This document shows, piece after piece, positions 34,190 through 53,100 of a stretch of 64,000 nt of DNA. How positions within the stretch are numbered: position 1 is the first letter of the stretch; the number at the start of each line of letters is the position of its first letter. Both the position numbers and the translations under genes were made by a program. Origin of the DNA: Psettodes erumei (Eukaryota > Chordata > Actinopteri > Pleuronectiformes > Psettodidae); assembly GCA_016785225.1 (NCBI GenBank), contig JAFBJZ010000878.1, forward strand, positions 231,001-295,000, given 5' to 3'. Below the pieces are notes generated by a model that saw only the letters and a program-made list of their open reading frames with translations, ran no database searches and had not been told where the DNA came from.

Positions 34190-36697
34190 CAATTCAGTCA
34201 CGCACAAAAAAAATAAAACATTTAAATACTAAAGACGCTGCCGAGGCTCGGGCTGCTGCCCCGAGACCACGCACGCAGATGGGATTTTATTTCTGCAGCG
34301 TGGTTTATGACAGATTACGTAGATTACCCCCCCCCCCCTCACCCCCCTCCAACCCCCCAGATATTTTTTTGCCAAACAATGTGTTTGTGCTTTTAATGAA
34401 TTAAACAGTTAAAGTGATGATAAGCATCTGTCTGTGGAACAGTCTGGGTGGAACCAGCAGTAACAGCCACTTCAGGCCGTCTTGTCTTAATGGAGGGGGT
34501 GTGTGTGTGTGTGTGTGTGTGTGGTGGAGGGGGGGTAATTAGCAGAAATGGTTTGCTGTTGTGTAAACGCCACTCACTGCAGCTGTTTAACTCCTGGCTC
34601 CCCCGGGGGGACGATCACTGGACCGACTGGAGGGGGGGGGGGGTTGATCTACGACACGAATCCGGAGGCATTAAGTCTCTTCTGTCTAATCCAGATCTAC
34701 ACGGAAAAGATGACTGACAGGTGACACACACACACACACACCTGCAGCACACGCTGCGTTATCACATCATCATTTTTTTTATTTCATAGCTGGAAATATT
34801 AGAAATCTTGGCTATGTAAAAAAGTTGTAATGTCCCTTTAAAGCCAGAACAGAAGGCGAGCAGAAGCTTCCCCCAAGGCTCCGGGTCCGGCGTTCGCAGG
34901 CCAAGGTGGAGGGGCCCGGTAATGTGTGTGTGTGTGTGTGTGTGTGTGTGGGGCACATGGACCTTTATGAGGGGACATGGGGGGGTTAACCATGCAGATG
35001 GAGAAAGAGTGAAACGGTGGAGGTGGAGGTAAAGAGAGAGGGGAGCGGCAGCGGAGGAGGAGAAAATGACTGTATGTGATGTAGGGAGGGAGGGAGGAAG
35101 AGGAGGAGGAGGAGGTGGGGGTGGGGGGGGGGGGGTCCGGTCCAGAAATAAACAGCAACAGAAGGTGGGCCCGGAGCCACCGGCAGCAGGTGAACCTGAG
35201 CGGAGGGCGGGAGAAGCTGCAGGAAATGAAAGATGAAAATCCACCTCATGTAACCCGCTGCCTCATGCTGCTCCACCCATACCGATCAACACGTACAGCT
35301 ACACCGGGGGGTCACCACGCCAGCCCCTCTGTCCCCGCTTCGCTGACGGAGGAAGGAAATGTCGCGGCGTCGGGCCGGTAAATGTCAGGTCTGTGCAGCA
35401 GTCGCACCAGGACAAACTGAGGAAGGATCAGAACAACAACTCCATCTTTTCCTTTCTTTTTTAAAAAAAAAAAAAATCATCTTTCTCTCCTGAGCCGTCC
35501 TGACCTGTCACGACAAAACGTGAGCAACCCTAAACCCCCCCCAGGAGGGAGACGGCGGGGGGGGCGGGGTTAAAACTGAACTTAAACATCCTGTGATGTG
35601 AGGTTTTGTCGGGGATGATCCCTTCATCTGCTGCACACGTCTAATTTAAGCTCCACTGGAAATGGGAGGGGACAAAACACTGGAAAATATATGATGTTAT
35701 GATAGATATATATATATATATCACAACATGTATGACAAGACTCAGCATGTACTGGATGCATGCAGACGTCTTAATGAGGATAAAGTTTATTCAAATGTCA
35801 TTAAAAGTCTTTATCCCTCAACGTGTTTTACACGTTTAACCAGTTTACGCTGTAAATGCTGCAGAAATAAAAAGATAACTGAAAATAAAAAAGGTTTGTA
35901 GAGCACTACAGTGGAACAGATTTTTTTATTTTTATTATTTTTTATTAATATTTATTTTTGTATTCTTTTATTAATAATTATATGAAACTATTTTATTATT
36001 ATTATTATATTTATTATTATCTCTTTATTTTATATTATTATACAATTATAATAATTAATATAATAATAATAATTATTAATTATTATATTAGATATAAAAT
36101 TATAAATTAATTTATTTAATGTTTCCTTTAATTTCCGATGTTAAATAAAGTTTCTCTAACCCTCCACACCTCCGCACTGCGTGAACACGCTCGACAACTT
36201 CAGACACGAAGAGGGTGACAAGACTCCACAGGTTCGAACCCGCGGCCGAGCGCGACGTTCACAGAGGCCCCGTGGTTTCCGGCCTCGGACGGAACCGGGC
36301 CCCGCACTGTCCGCGTTCCTTCATCGTTACCGTACGGTTCTAATGTTGGCGAACGGATGGGGAACGTGACGCGCGGGCTCCTGAACTGTATATTTTAGTT
36401 CCTGCGACAGTTCAGCCGGAAAAACTCCCACGAGACGAGGATTCGATAAAGATCAGAGAGGCCGAATTCCTCCGGCACGGCGGCGTTTTTTTTTTTCCCC
36501 GGGCGTCCGCGGTGCCTGAGCTTCGGCCCTCATCAGATCCCGCCCACAGATCTTCTGCCACCGTGCAAATAAACTCAGATAAAGGGGGGCGATAACCACA
36601 AAAAAAAAAAAAAAGGGTACGGGTCAAAGAAGCACCTCCCCCTCCCCCCTGCCTGAAGGCTGTGAGGTAACAGCCCCTATTTGATGTACAGTGCCCC

Positions 36698-36753
<56 letters not shown>

Positions 36754-36994
36754 GGCTGATAGGAATCACACAGGCGGCAGCGGCTCAGTTCATGTGGCCC
36801 GAACGACTCGACTCCCGCACAAACAGGAAGTGATGGCCTGCCGGTTTAATCAATAATCATATAGATCGACGATGTGCGACATGATCTATTCTGCCTTTCA
36901 CTCTTTCACTTTTTCATCGCTTCTTCAGAGAAATTAATCTGTAAACACAAACAACGAGCCAAAGGTTGATAGTCTGAGTTTGCTGCGATAAACG

Positions 36995-37160
36995 ACAGAG
37001 AGAGAGAGAGGGAGAGAGTGAGAGTGAGAGGGAGAGAGACGGGGGGGAGGGAGAGAGTGAGGGGGAAGGGGGAAGGGGGAGAGAGACAGAGAGAAAGACA
37101 GACAGAGGGAGAGAGAGAAGGAAAGAGGGGGAAGGGAAGGGGGAGAGAGTGAGAGAGAGG

Positions 37161-37233
<73 letters not shown>

Positions 37234-37277
37234 GAGAGGGAGAGAGAGAAGGAAAGGGGGGGAGAGGGGGAGGGGGG

Positions 37278-37313
<36 letters not shown>

Positions 37314-37318
37314 AGAGC

Positions 37319-37348
<30 letters not shown>
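36995..37348. repeat. GA-rich homopurine tract
   Basis: About 350 bp composed almost wholly of GA with GGG, GGAAG and GAGAGG interruptions; a second long purine strand distinct from the one at 7.7-8.3 kb. Confidence 0.9.
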
Positions 37349-37352
<4 letters not shown>

Positions 37353-37413
37353 CAAGCTGGGACAAACACTGTCACTGATCTGGATATAGTGGGGTAAAGG
37401 TTAGAGACTGAGG

Positions 37414-37453
<40 letters not shown>

Positions 37454-37519
37454 GTGTGTCACTACAGATATTTGCATTTGTTTGTTTTATGAGCCCGTGT
37501 GTTGCGGTGCCTGTCACCC

Positions 37520-37550
<31 letters not shown>

Positions 37551-37986
37551 AAACCAAACAAACATTAAAAAGTGCTGAAAGGAAATTTGCAAAACAACAC
37601 GACGAAATCATCACAGATAACAAATAAGTATTTTTCCTCCATATATCTGATTAAAACTTGATTGAATTTATAGATTTAATTACATATATAAATATATAGA
37701 TTATATTAATGTTCGCACAGATCCAACATGGACGTCTGTTACGAGTCTGGAGACAATAACCAAGACAGCTGCGTGTGACGCGCGCTGAAGGCCGCCGAGG
37801 CTCGGGCCTCAGACAAAGAGGCTCTTTCAGGCGTTATCTCGCCGGGCGCCGCGGCCTCGCGCCCCCACGCGACACCAGAAGGACACGCTATCAGCGCCAC
37901 GCGCACTCTGAGCCAGCTGGACGCACAAAACCGCCAATTCTCCTATCAGGGGTCAGCGAGGATTCATCCCGGCAGGAAAAGTTTCC

Positions 37987-38058
37987 TTCCCTGACCGGGA
38001 ATCGAACCCGGGCCGCGGCGGTGAGAGCGCCGAATCCTGACCACTAGACCATCAGGGA
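37987..38058 (-). tRNA. tRNA-Glu (anticodon CTC)
   Basis: Read on the minus strand, the 72-nt sequence folds as a standard cloverleaf. The 7-bp acceptor pairs TCCCTGA with TCAGGGA, with discriminator A. The T arm carries GGTTCGATTCC (a perfect B box), and the anticodon stem CGGCG/CGCCG closes loop CTCTCAC with anticodon CTC, decoding GAG. It differs from the remembered vertebrate tRNA-Glu(CTC) at only a couple of positions. There is no intron. On the genomic plus strand 5' of the element, a T-rich run (37981-37985) would serve as the Pol III terminator region only weakly. Confidence 0.95.
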
Positions 38059-38511
38059 CCGCGAGGACCTGGACTCCGAGGCCCAGGCGGCTTCTCGTGG
38101 TTAAATAAACCGACGCGTCTTCCGTGACTGTTCCAGCATCAGATTAGCGGGAGTCGACGGAGCGAAACCGGGCAGAACGCCGTCAAAGCGGCGGCGGCGG
38201 CCCACGGCGCTCCGACCCGAGGCGCTCGCCGCTCCAGCATCCACTGGGGCGCGAGAGATAGCGGCGCGCTCCACGTCCCCCCCCCGCGATAACAACTCGA
38301 CCGAGCAGAACTCAACGGAGTGCGTTTGTTGTTTTTTTTTTAAATCTCGTCCCCGCCGCTCTCGCTTCATTGTCGGAGTCAGAGACAAACGAGACTCCGG
38401 GTTTGAACACGCGAAACAAACGCCACCGCGGCCTTCGCAGTCTTACGTCTTTATGACGAGGAAGCGACAGCGGCGTCGACCATCTCAGGTTCAAACCCGC
38501 AGGCCGTGAAC

Positions 38512-38530
38512 GACGTCATACGTGACGTCA
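38512..38530. promoter_or_regulatory. tandem CRE-like sites
   Basis: A GACGTCAT word (38512-38519, a 7/8 CRE match in reverse) and a perfect CRE palindrome TGACGTCA (38523-38530) lie 11 bp apart. They are about 460 bp from the tRNA-Glu; no nearby gene start is recognised. Confidence 0.35.
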
Positions 38531-38568
38531 CGAGTGAACGTGCTCATCACATATCATCAGAGCTGTGA

Positions 38569-38606
<38 letters not shown>

Positions 38607-41600
38607 AACAGCGGCAGCGAGACACACACAATATTTATCATCAAATCAACAGGGACTCACTAAAGAACGGGCACGATGTGGGGGGGGGGGCAGATGGACG
38701 ACGGTGGAGCATAGCTGTGTGTGAACGTGCTCCTGCTTCCTGGGACCCGCTGCGTCCACACACACACACACACACACACCAAACATAATGCACACACACG
38801 TACAAGACCTCCTGCCTCAGCACCATCTGCCTCCTTGATACAGGGGGTGTGCTAACACCCCTCCCCCCCCCCCACACACACACACACAGACACACACAGA
38901 CCTTCATTAATGTTTGTTTTCGTTACCATTTAACTTAAATAAAATCCTATTTGTATTGAACACAAACTGCTGCACTTTAGCTGTGTTAGCGCCTGCCGGG
39001 GGTTCGATTCCCCGGCGGGACGGGGCCCGCCTCAAATGCCCCCGGGCCGCACAGGCTTCATCCCAAATACACCCTTAGGTGTTCTTAATGATGCGCTCGG
39101 AGACGTCACGTAACTTGCGCAACGTCTCCGCCGCCGCTCGTCGGCGCTGGGACGAAGAGGGTCCCGCATCGCTAACGGGACAGAACGTGCTCGCTGGCCC
39201 GGGTTCTGGCACAACCTCAAGTGTTTGCTTCAGATTTGTTTTTCCACTCGGCTGGAAAAAGGCGCATTTCTCCCACCGCCACCTTCTTTATCGTCCTCCC
39301 TCGTGTTACAACTGTTCCTTCTGTTCTTCCTCACGCACGCACACACACACACACACACACAGTACGACTCCCTCAGTCTCTGACGTCACGGCGTCGCGAG
39401 CCAATCAGACGTGTACAGGGAGCAGAACACGGCGAGATGCAAACGAAGAAAATCAACAAATCTGTTGGTTCGAGCCCCGACCGAGTCCGCGCAGCAAGAT
39501 CAACGCTGGCTCAGCCTTGTTAGCTTCCAGATTAACACCCCCCCCCCACACACACACACACACGGCCTCATCCACCCTAAAACTGAACCAGAACAACGCA
39601 CCGCAACACCGCAATTTCCCCTTCACCATGAAACCGGGGAAAAAAAAAATATTAACGGCTTTAACATCGGTCGTGTTTGCTCAACGGCGCGAACCTGCGA
39701 GTCAAACGTCCAATTTGTTGTTTAACTTAACTATAACTCTCTCTCTTTGTCTTCGAAGTCCAGCTGCAAACACTTCTATCTTTAATCTGTCCATTTGAAT
39801 TCCATCCTCCATAATCCCCAATGTTACTCAGATTAAGCTGCATGGCAAACCAACAGTCCACCGTATATACCCAGCTTATACACCCGGGACGGTGAGTGTG
39901 GAGGTAAAAAGGTTTGAAGTCAGGTAACTTCAGACCCTCCTAGTCCAGCATGCCAAATTCTCATTTTCATTTTCAGGGTGGAATTCCATATCGGAGCCGA
40001 TTCTGGATCGCGGCCGCCGCTAATTACAGCCTTTCCCCAAACGTGAATGATCGGCTCATTGTTGTGCGTCGATGTTCTGCGGAGAGGAGCTTAGGCGTCG
40101 ACAAGTTGGTTCTGATCCCCCGGGAGCTCGGCAGGTATTTTGGCAACACGGCTCTCTCGGGCGTGACGGGGTTTGTCTTTCTTTCTTTTTTTTTTTTTTT
40201 TTTTGTCCGAACCTGTTACGTTGTGGGAGTCGTCTGTTCCGACACCGCGAAGGAAAGTGATTTAGCGCTCGTCGGCCTTGATCTTCAGCCCTCCGCCACG
40301 TCTGTCTGCAGCCGCACAAATCTGTCGGGGCGTGCGTCACCTCGCACTCGCTCCGAAAAGAAAGCAACCGGTGTGTTTCCACACTCCTCCGCACTCATTA
40401 GTTCAGACCGAGACATTTAGTTCTGCTTCAAACCCAAAACAGTCGGCATGAATAGATTTGCTGTCATTGCTCATGGCGTTAAAGAAGACCCTATAATTAA
40501 AAAAAAACCTCATCAGCTTGTCCCCTGCAGAGACAGTAGCCCTGTTCCTCTGGATAATCCACAGCACTAATGTCAACACTTTTAATTAGGAGAGGTGGAA
40601 AACCCCCTCTTTGAGGAAAAACACGCCGTTGTCACACCCACAGCTCATCCGACTGGACCAGAACAAACTTGTGCGACTCCGCTGCTGCGATGCCAACCCG
40701 GCTGCACGCCGTTCGGGGCTGAAGCCGACGATCAATACGTTTCCACGGGGTCACGTTGAAGCGATGTTTTTTCTCATCTTCTGTTATTATCCCGCACGTT
40801 CGTTTGCCCTGACAAAATGAAATGCCCCAGTTTGCCCAGAGCGGTCTTCAAACTGCTCAGGCGCCGACCGGCTCGCTGCTCAGCTGTTGGTCATTTTAGC
40901 CTGGAAATTGTTCGCGACGGTTCACAAAAGAGAGACACAACGCGAGCACAGAGGCGCAAAATGACTTCACACCGGAACAATCACCTGCGCAATCTCCTGA
41001 AAAGACTCAACCAGCCCACGCACCGCCGGCCCATCGTCATCAGCTGCACTCGACACATCCCCGTCAACAATGGACCTTTCCTTCCCCGCACGTTTTATTT
41101 GTCCCTGTCGCAAACAAAAAGGTGTTACGGTGTCATCATCCCTCTGCAGCACGGAAACACGTTCAGCTACTTCCCACACACCAGGACACGTTTTTTAAAG
41201 TTCTGCCAGTCTCACTCCAGGTCTGGGAGCAGTTGGACGCCAGCTAGAGACATGAAACTACTAGTGTCCAACAGTGACCTGCTGGCTTTGGACAGTGTGG
41301 TCCACTTTAGACACATATCAAGCGTTTGGGACATTAGCTTTGCATATGGTGCATGCCCAACAAGCGCGCACCTTACCGGTTCTTCATTGGTTTGGAGCAG
41401 TGCTGGTGTTCCCTGGTGGCTCCCGGCCGGGATGACGGCCTGTCCTCCCCCAGCACGGTGATGCTGCAGAGCCAAGATGATCACCTCTGCACCCTCACCC
41501 CAGAGAGAAGGACGTGGAGTAGCTGCTCCAAGATGATCACCAACACCCCTTAAGGTGGTGGTAGGTCTCGGTGGTGGCATGGTGGTGCTGAACTGGTGGC

Positions 41601-42139
41601 CTCAAAATGGTGGAAAAGCACAGGTTGGTGTGAATGTACTGTCCTGGCCTCGCAAAACCCCCCAAAACGGCCTACAATCTACAAGAACACATTTAATTAA
41701 ACAAATGAAATGAAGCAGCAAAATGGCTGCCTGGGCCGGAAGCGCGCGAAAAAACGTTAAACACCCCCCCACCACCACCGCCCTCACCCAGTTACTCCCA
41801 CATTTAGCCAAACTAACCTTTAGATGGAAGATGGTGCGTTTACAAAGCGTGTAGCTCGCTGGTGCCTGTAGAGACTGCTCGCTAGTTAGCTAGCTAGCTC
41901 TTAGCAGGATTCCCAAAAGTAGCTCGTTAGCTGTTAGCTTAGAGAGCCGACACACACAGCACGACATTTCTCTCTCATTCTCATACGTGATAACAGATAA
42001 TAAATAAAGCGCAACCTGCACCACTCATCGAAGTTTCTGTGTGTGTACGCATTGGGCCGGTCGGGGGAAAAAAAAAGTACTTGAACTCAGCTCTCAACTC
42101 TGGCGCTAACCGTCGACGTTTAAAAGGGGCGTGGCTTCC

Positions 42140-42206
42140 TGACGTCACCCATTGGCGTCTCCAACCTTTGAATCCTCGAGTTTGGCGATTCGGCGGCAGC
42201 CATCTT
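42140..42206. promoter_or_regulatory. orphan promoter-like cluster (CRE, CCAAT, YY1)
   Basis: A perfect CRE TGACGTCA (42140-42147) is followed by an inverted CCAAT box (ATTGG at 42151-42155) and, about 45 bp on, a YY1-like GCAGCCATCTTGG word (about 42197-42209). This is the usual make-up of a TATA-less promoter, but no coding exon is recognised nearby. Confidence 0.35.
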
Positions 42207-43851
42207 GGGTTTTTTTCAAACCGGACGTGACCAAATTTGGACGACAGGGTGGTACTGGAGCGGCTCTGACCGCTGAGAACGATATGTGATGGTACGGTGC
42301 TACCTGTCAATCACATCATAGCCACGCCCCCCAGAGTTGAAACTAGCGATCGAGGCCATAAACTCGGCATGAAAATGTTCTCTGTGGTAATAAATCCTTC
42401 GCGGGGGGGCAGCTTCCGGGACCACGTCAAAGTCGTGCGCGCGCACACATGCACCCGCACACACATTAAGCAGGCTTGCATTGATTTGCTCCTGTTTTAC
42501 ATCTGGCGCTCCGACTCACGCGGACAATTCTCATTGGCAGACGCGCTTCCTCATTTTATGGCTGATGTGATCATTTACACGCAGGTCAGGTTTCACTGTA
42601 CAGGAGTCAGTTTTTGATTGTGACGCAGACACCTTCCCCCCCACCCCGTTAATTAACAAAGAAATCCCGCCTCATCAAATAAAACTGTGACTCAATAATT
42701 GCTTTTGTGCGTTACCTGAGGTGTGTGTAGTACTGTTGCGTGCTTCTAACTGTCAGTTACACAGGTCCAGGTTGTTGTGAAGCGCTGCAGCACCCCCACG
42801 TGGCCGGCCGCGTCATTACAGGGGAATATGAGGCGGGGTTGGAGGCGCATAATGGGCGAGGGGGGTTATAAGAGGACAGAAATGTATGCATAATAATTTA
42901 TGCTAAACATGTTTGAAACCACGAGACGCATTTTAGATCGATTTGTTTAAAGGAATATTAGTACACATTATTAGGGGACATTAGTTATCTCTAATCTGAT
43001 GTGTAATCCCTGAATTGATGCAGCAAATGTGATAATAAATAAATAAATAAAATCGATTTGTTCTACAGTGTGCAGACAACAACAACAACAAATCAATTCG
43101 GTTCATAATTGTTTTTGTCTTTCACAATAATGCAATAATTTATCCTATGATGCTGATGCACTCCTGCTTTGGAAGGCGCCCATAAATAAAATGCTTTATA
43201 ATTTCAAGCAGCGTGGTCTTTCTGTACATTTGATTTGACTCAACTTTGTTAGAGTTCATCCTGTGACTATACACATTTACACCCAATGACTTCGGCTGCA
43301 GTTGTTGGCAACAATCAAACGTCCAGACAAAACAACCACGAACCTGAAACGTCGCTAATGATCAGTCATTAGACAAAGACAAATGATAACCGTTCCTCCC
43401 AAAGCAAAATATTTGTTTGGTTGTTTGTGCAGATGCTTGAAAACATTTACTCTGGGCGACACACGTCTGCATCAGCCCAGGTAATTATGTGGAACGAGCA
43501 CAGGAAGAGGAAGCGCATCATAACCACATCTGAATCAGCTGACGGACTTCAACGTGTGATATCACATATTAAACGTGAGAATTATGTCTGTGGGAAACAC
43601 ATCAGAGTTAAATTTGGTCAAACCAGGTATGAAAGCATTGTTTGTGTTTTGGGAGACTGTGAGCAAATACATACAGGAAGCAGGAAGTCAGTCTGGACTC
43701 TTTAATACGTTTGACTTACCTGAGGGTTTGTCTCAAACCTGTCGGGCTGCCGTTTTCTTCCAGCTCGCATTTAAATTGATCCTGTATTTGATTAAACGCA
43801 GGTTCAGGCACCAGATGTCAGTCACGTGACACCCCGGTTTGTTGTGTATGT

Positions 43852-43857
43852 TTTATT
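43852..43857 (-). terminator. candidate slc7a11 polyadenylation signal
   Basis: AATAAA on the minus strand about 370 nt past the slc7a11 stop. It is the first canonical signal I saw downstream, but the true 3' end may be further left. Confidence 0.4.
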
Positions 43858-44223
43858 ACACAGAGATGCTTTCAGTTATCGATCACGAGACATACTGTAT
43901 TATTAACTGAACTTTAAGACGCGATGCTTGTTCCACAGTGTTTGACATCGGAGCCACAAAAAATGAAAAGTAAGTTAAATAACACATCTCGGGATTATAC
44001 ACATGTATGATATACAATAAAAACACGTTAATCCAGATTATACACAGCAAGGATGTACAGAAAATATAAAAAAATGACTTTTACTTCTCTCTAAACCTAC
44101 AGTTTTACTCTGCAATAAAATGAACTGTGGAAAATCACATTGAGCGGCGACATCGTGAACTCTCGCTAGTGTAACACTAGTTTTACTAAGATGCGTCAGG
44201 ACTTGACAGGCGTGCGAGCGGCG

Positions 44224-49709
<5,486 letters not shown>

Positions 49710-50126
49710 CTTTTCTTTTCTTTTCTTTTTTTGTAATTGGACCAAAACTTTTCTCCCGCTCACGCCGCGCGATTTGGCGGCAAAGTTGTCAAAGTCAGAC
49801 TGAAGTCCCGGGAGGAAAACCCCTCCTCGCGCGCGCTCTCTCTCTCTCTCTCTCTCCTCTCACCGGAACTTTTTTTTTTCTTTTTTAGCTCCTCTATCTC
49901 CTTCCCCCTCCCTGCCATATCTGTTTGGTTTTCTTGTGGCCCCTCCCTCGCCGGAGTCTCTATTAAATCCTGGTATTTGTCAGAGCTCTGCCTCCGAAAA
50001 CAAAAAAAAAAAAAATCAGCTGTGGCTAAAGTAAACACGACCCGACAGATCACCTGAAGCCTCCTGATCCAGTTTCTCTTTTTGTTCCCGCCTCAGCTCC
50101 ATGTCCGGCGCTGCTCCTGGCACAGG

Positions 50127-50132
50127 TTTATA
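50127..50132 (-). promoter_or_regulatory. TATA box candidate for slc7a11
   Basis: TATAAA on the minus strand (context CCTATAAACC), about 420 bp upstream of the slc7a11 ATG, would place transcription start near 50100 and leave a 5' UTR of roughly 390 nt. No convincing ATF4 or NRF2 element was seen close by. Confidence 0.4.
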
Positions 50133-53100
50133 GGACCCGGCTCGGGTTTGACGCTTTAACCTGACGACCTGAGTCGTGTCATGGATGTCCCCGGGGCGGT
50201 TTCATCCACGGCATTCCAAAATGAGCAGGAGGTCGGAAAGTGTCGGGAAAACCCTCCGGATCCTTTCCCAACAAAACCCACAGACGTCTTCACTCCTTTG
50301 GCTCCTGGAGTCGACGCGACAGGGTTCATCTTCTGGAGGCGCCGGCGTGAAGAAGTCTGATGAGGCGACAATAAAGGGTCAGGAGTTATTTTCAGATTGG
50401 GATTAACCTGTAGAGTTTACAATGTCCACCTGGTACAGAGGGAACACAAGGTGGGAGGGGAGTTGTGGAGGGACAGGGGTTCGGTGGTGGAACCCCGAAG
50501 GCCATGACACAATTAACGCCAGCGGTTACATGTTCAGACGGGTTGAGCTGACTGAACTGAGAACCCGCCACACCCACAACCACGGCATTTGCCGCTGAGT
50601 GTGCCCCAGATGACGCCGATAATCCCACATTGCGCGGGGAAATCGACAGCGAGCACAGGAGGTGGAAGTGGAGCCGTCCCAACCCCGGTTTTCTCCTGCA
50701 CATACGTGGACTTGTTTGTTACCTGTCTGCATGTTTCTCCACCTGTTGGACCTGTCCTGGTTGGTTTCTGGGCAGAATATTCAGCGCTGGAGCCGCCGTG
50801 AGGAGAAGTGGGAGGACCAGGGGTCCATTAGGGGCCCCGGAGTTAACTTCTGCCCCACGGTTACGCAGCTGGTCGAACCTGCTTTTCAACCAGACGCAGA
50901 TGAGAGATAGGAAGCTTAGCTTAGCTTAGCATGTAGCCGTCAGCCTCGAGCTGTGGCAGGAACGTCTCAACGGCGGCTACAGCGGCTTCCTGTCCGTCGC
51001 ATCTGGAAGTTTCACACGCGGGGAGACGATCTCCACGTCTGATGATGATGATGTCTTGAGCAGATGTTGTCAGTACTTATAGTTTGTGTGTTTATATTTG
51101 CCACCTGAGGTGCACAACTTCTCCGCTTCTCTTCTGGCCCCACAAATCTGACAATAAGTCCAAAGGTTCCCAGGCTCAGTGACTCACACCTCGCGGTTCA
51201 TGTTTAAAAGGGCAGGAATCCGCTTCTTCTTTAAGGAGTGTGTGTTGTGTCATTCTGGACATGACGAATCATGTGTCATTCATGTACCGCCTCGATTCCA
51301 GATTTGCACAACACCTCCGCCCAATCTGTAAGATGCACCCTCCACCTGCAAAGAAATCGTTTTTCATTCTCCTCTCCAATGTCGGACATACAGGGCAGAG
51401 CATAGGTGTTTTGTGTGATTGTGTGTGTGTGTGTGTGTTGTTGTTGGAGGAACCGCTTGAATGGCCGCCGGTGACAAACGGCGTCGAGCTCTTTGCACAT
51501 TGGCGACGCTTCCCCCGAAAAAAAAGAAGAAGAAAGAAAGAGCAGAACTGAAAGGACCTCAGTCCCGCCTGAAGGAGGACGACAAACGGTCACCGCTCGC
51601 AGAGTTCCTTACAACAAACTGCCCCACAAACAACATTCATCACCCTCCCCACACTCACCCCCTCGTCCCCCGCCTCATGAATCCTCTTCTACAGAAAGGC
51701 CCCCTCCCTCCCCATGCAGCATCCATGCAGAGTGGGAACACACAGCTGGATCACTGAAGGGCTGCGTGTTGCGTAACCGCGGAGGGGAGCGACAGAATTT
51801 AAGATCAATCCGACCGTTACAACCGGAGGTTTGTAGATTTTTGTGCAAACCGGTTCACCTCAGCACGCACGGCTTCAAAGACGGGTTTGTACTTCCTCCC
51901 CGCCGACAGCTGGACTGGTTTACGGCCTCCTTCGCCCAGGTGTTTCGTGCTGAACGGAGCTTTTGTCAGGGTTTTTTTGTCTTCTGGCGATTCTGGGGTC
52001 TAAAACAGAGGCTGTGCAAAACCCAAACGTCAGACTGAGGGGATTTTAAGTCAGAAAATAAAGAAAATATTCAGGGATCCACTTGAAAATACAAGATGGG
52101 ACAGGACCAGCCTGTTCAAAGACCAAACGGGTCATCGAGGTTGTAATTAGACCCGGTGCCTCCTTCAGAGGTGGATTTGCACGTGGCGTTAGACGAACAA
52201 CCAACAACCAGCTAAAAGTTTAAGTAAAGAAAGTCAGAATTAGATTCATCTGACAAAACATCCTGCAGTCTGCCGGATATTTTTGGCCGGTGTGATTGTA
52301 GAAGTGACGTAGCATCCCTGCAACTCAGCTTCACTGACGCTAAAAGTTTCGATAAAACAACTATTCAGCCGGTCATACACTGATGCTAAAAGTGAAAAAC
52401 CCATTTGCCCGCCGTGCCGTGTGAAAAAGCCGGGAGAGGCTCCAGAGAAAATCTGCAAAGATCACAATGCCGGGCCGAGCGTGATCCGTGTGTTCACAGC
52501 TTGTTATGAGAGCAGATCCTCGCCTGGAATGTGCGGTGAAGCGGCGTTAGCGAAAGCCGCGCACATCCCCACCCCCCCTCCAACGTTCACACGGGACAGG
52601 TGGAGGTGCCGCAGTTACATCACGCAAGTTGTACACGTGCACGTGCAAGGAATTTTAGTTCCGGCTGTAAAATACGAAACAAAAATACCATAAAATAAAA
52701 TATAAATGCAGTACAAATGTACAAAAAATACATTTGGCACTGGAGAGAAGCTGCTTCTGTGTGAAGTCCTGCAGCGCCCCCCAGAGGAGAGGCGCCGGAA
52801 GGTGAGGACCGGGACTCACTGATGATCCTCCTGGTTCTGGAGAGTCCTGACCGGACTGAACAAAGGTCGGACCCGATTCGAGTGGGTCGGAACCGGATGG
52901 ACTTGATGTGGGACTCCGGTTAAACGCGAGCGTTGGATCAAGAGTAGATTAAGAATATTTTAGCAGAATATTTTAGTTTCTTTTATGTGTTAAATTATGA
53001 AGGTGGCAACGTAATTTTCCCGGCTGACGTTTACGTGACATTTACCGTCCTTACATAAAGTCGTGATTTTACACCAGCCCTGAGTGGATGAATGATTAAC

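Larger units (their letters stand above)
30555..37986. other. intergenic region without recognised genes
   Basis: Only low-complexity features are seen: (TG)n/(CA)n at about 30969-30991, 31127-31154, 32083-32132, 32213-32241, 32319-32345, 32440-32474, 33183-33218, 33309-33382, 33922-33951, 34104-34188, 34497-34522, 34922-34950, 36701-36748 and 37416-37451. There is also (CT)n at 31658-31690, C-runs, AT-rich low complexity at about 35930-36115, and a GA-rich block at 36995-37348. Open frames here are repeat translations. Confidence 0.55.
38059..43840. other. intergenic region without recognised genes
   Basis: Contains (TG)n at about 38573-38604, short (CA)n runs (38757-38779, 38873-38889, 39337-39361, 39547-39563), a CRE pair at 38512-38530, a tRNA T-arm-like hairpin near 39000, scattered GCTAGC words at 41850-41945 and a promoter-like motif cluster at 42140-42206. 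A 214-codon plus-strand open frame (40817-41461) has no motif I recognise and is not called as a gene. Confidence 0.5.

Noticed and set aside
36228..36245. GGTTCGAACCC (B-box-like)
   Set aside because: No A box, cloverleaf or SINE tail around it.
40817..41461. A 214-codon plus-strand open frame in the tRNA-slc7a11 interval
   Set aside because: No recognisable domain, no splice context, and ordinary intergenic composition. Chance ORFs of this size occur in stop-poor GC-balanced DNA. A protein search would settle it.
50596..50604. TGAGTGTGC, a match to the NRF2 core TGA(G/C)NNNGC upstream of slc7a11
   Set aside because: xCT is an NRF2 target, but a single degenerate match about 500 bp from the putative TATA box is expected by chance; no ATF4-type TGATGNAA site accompanies it.
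51180..51186. TGACTCA upstream of slc7a11
   Set aside because: A lone AP-1 word 1 kb from the start lacks the trailing GC of an antioxidant element; not enough to call.
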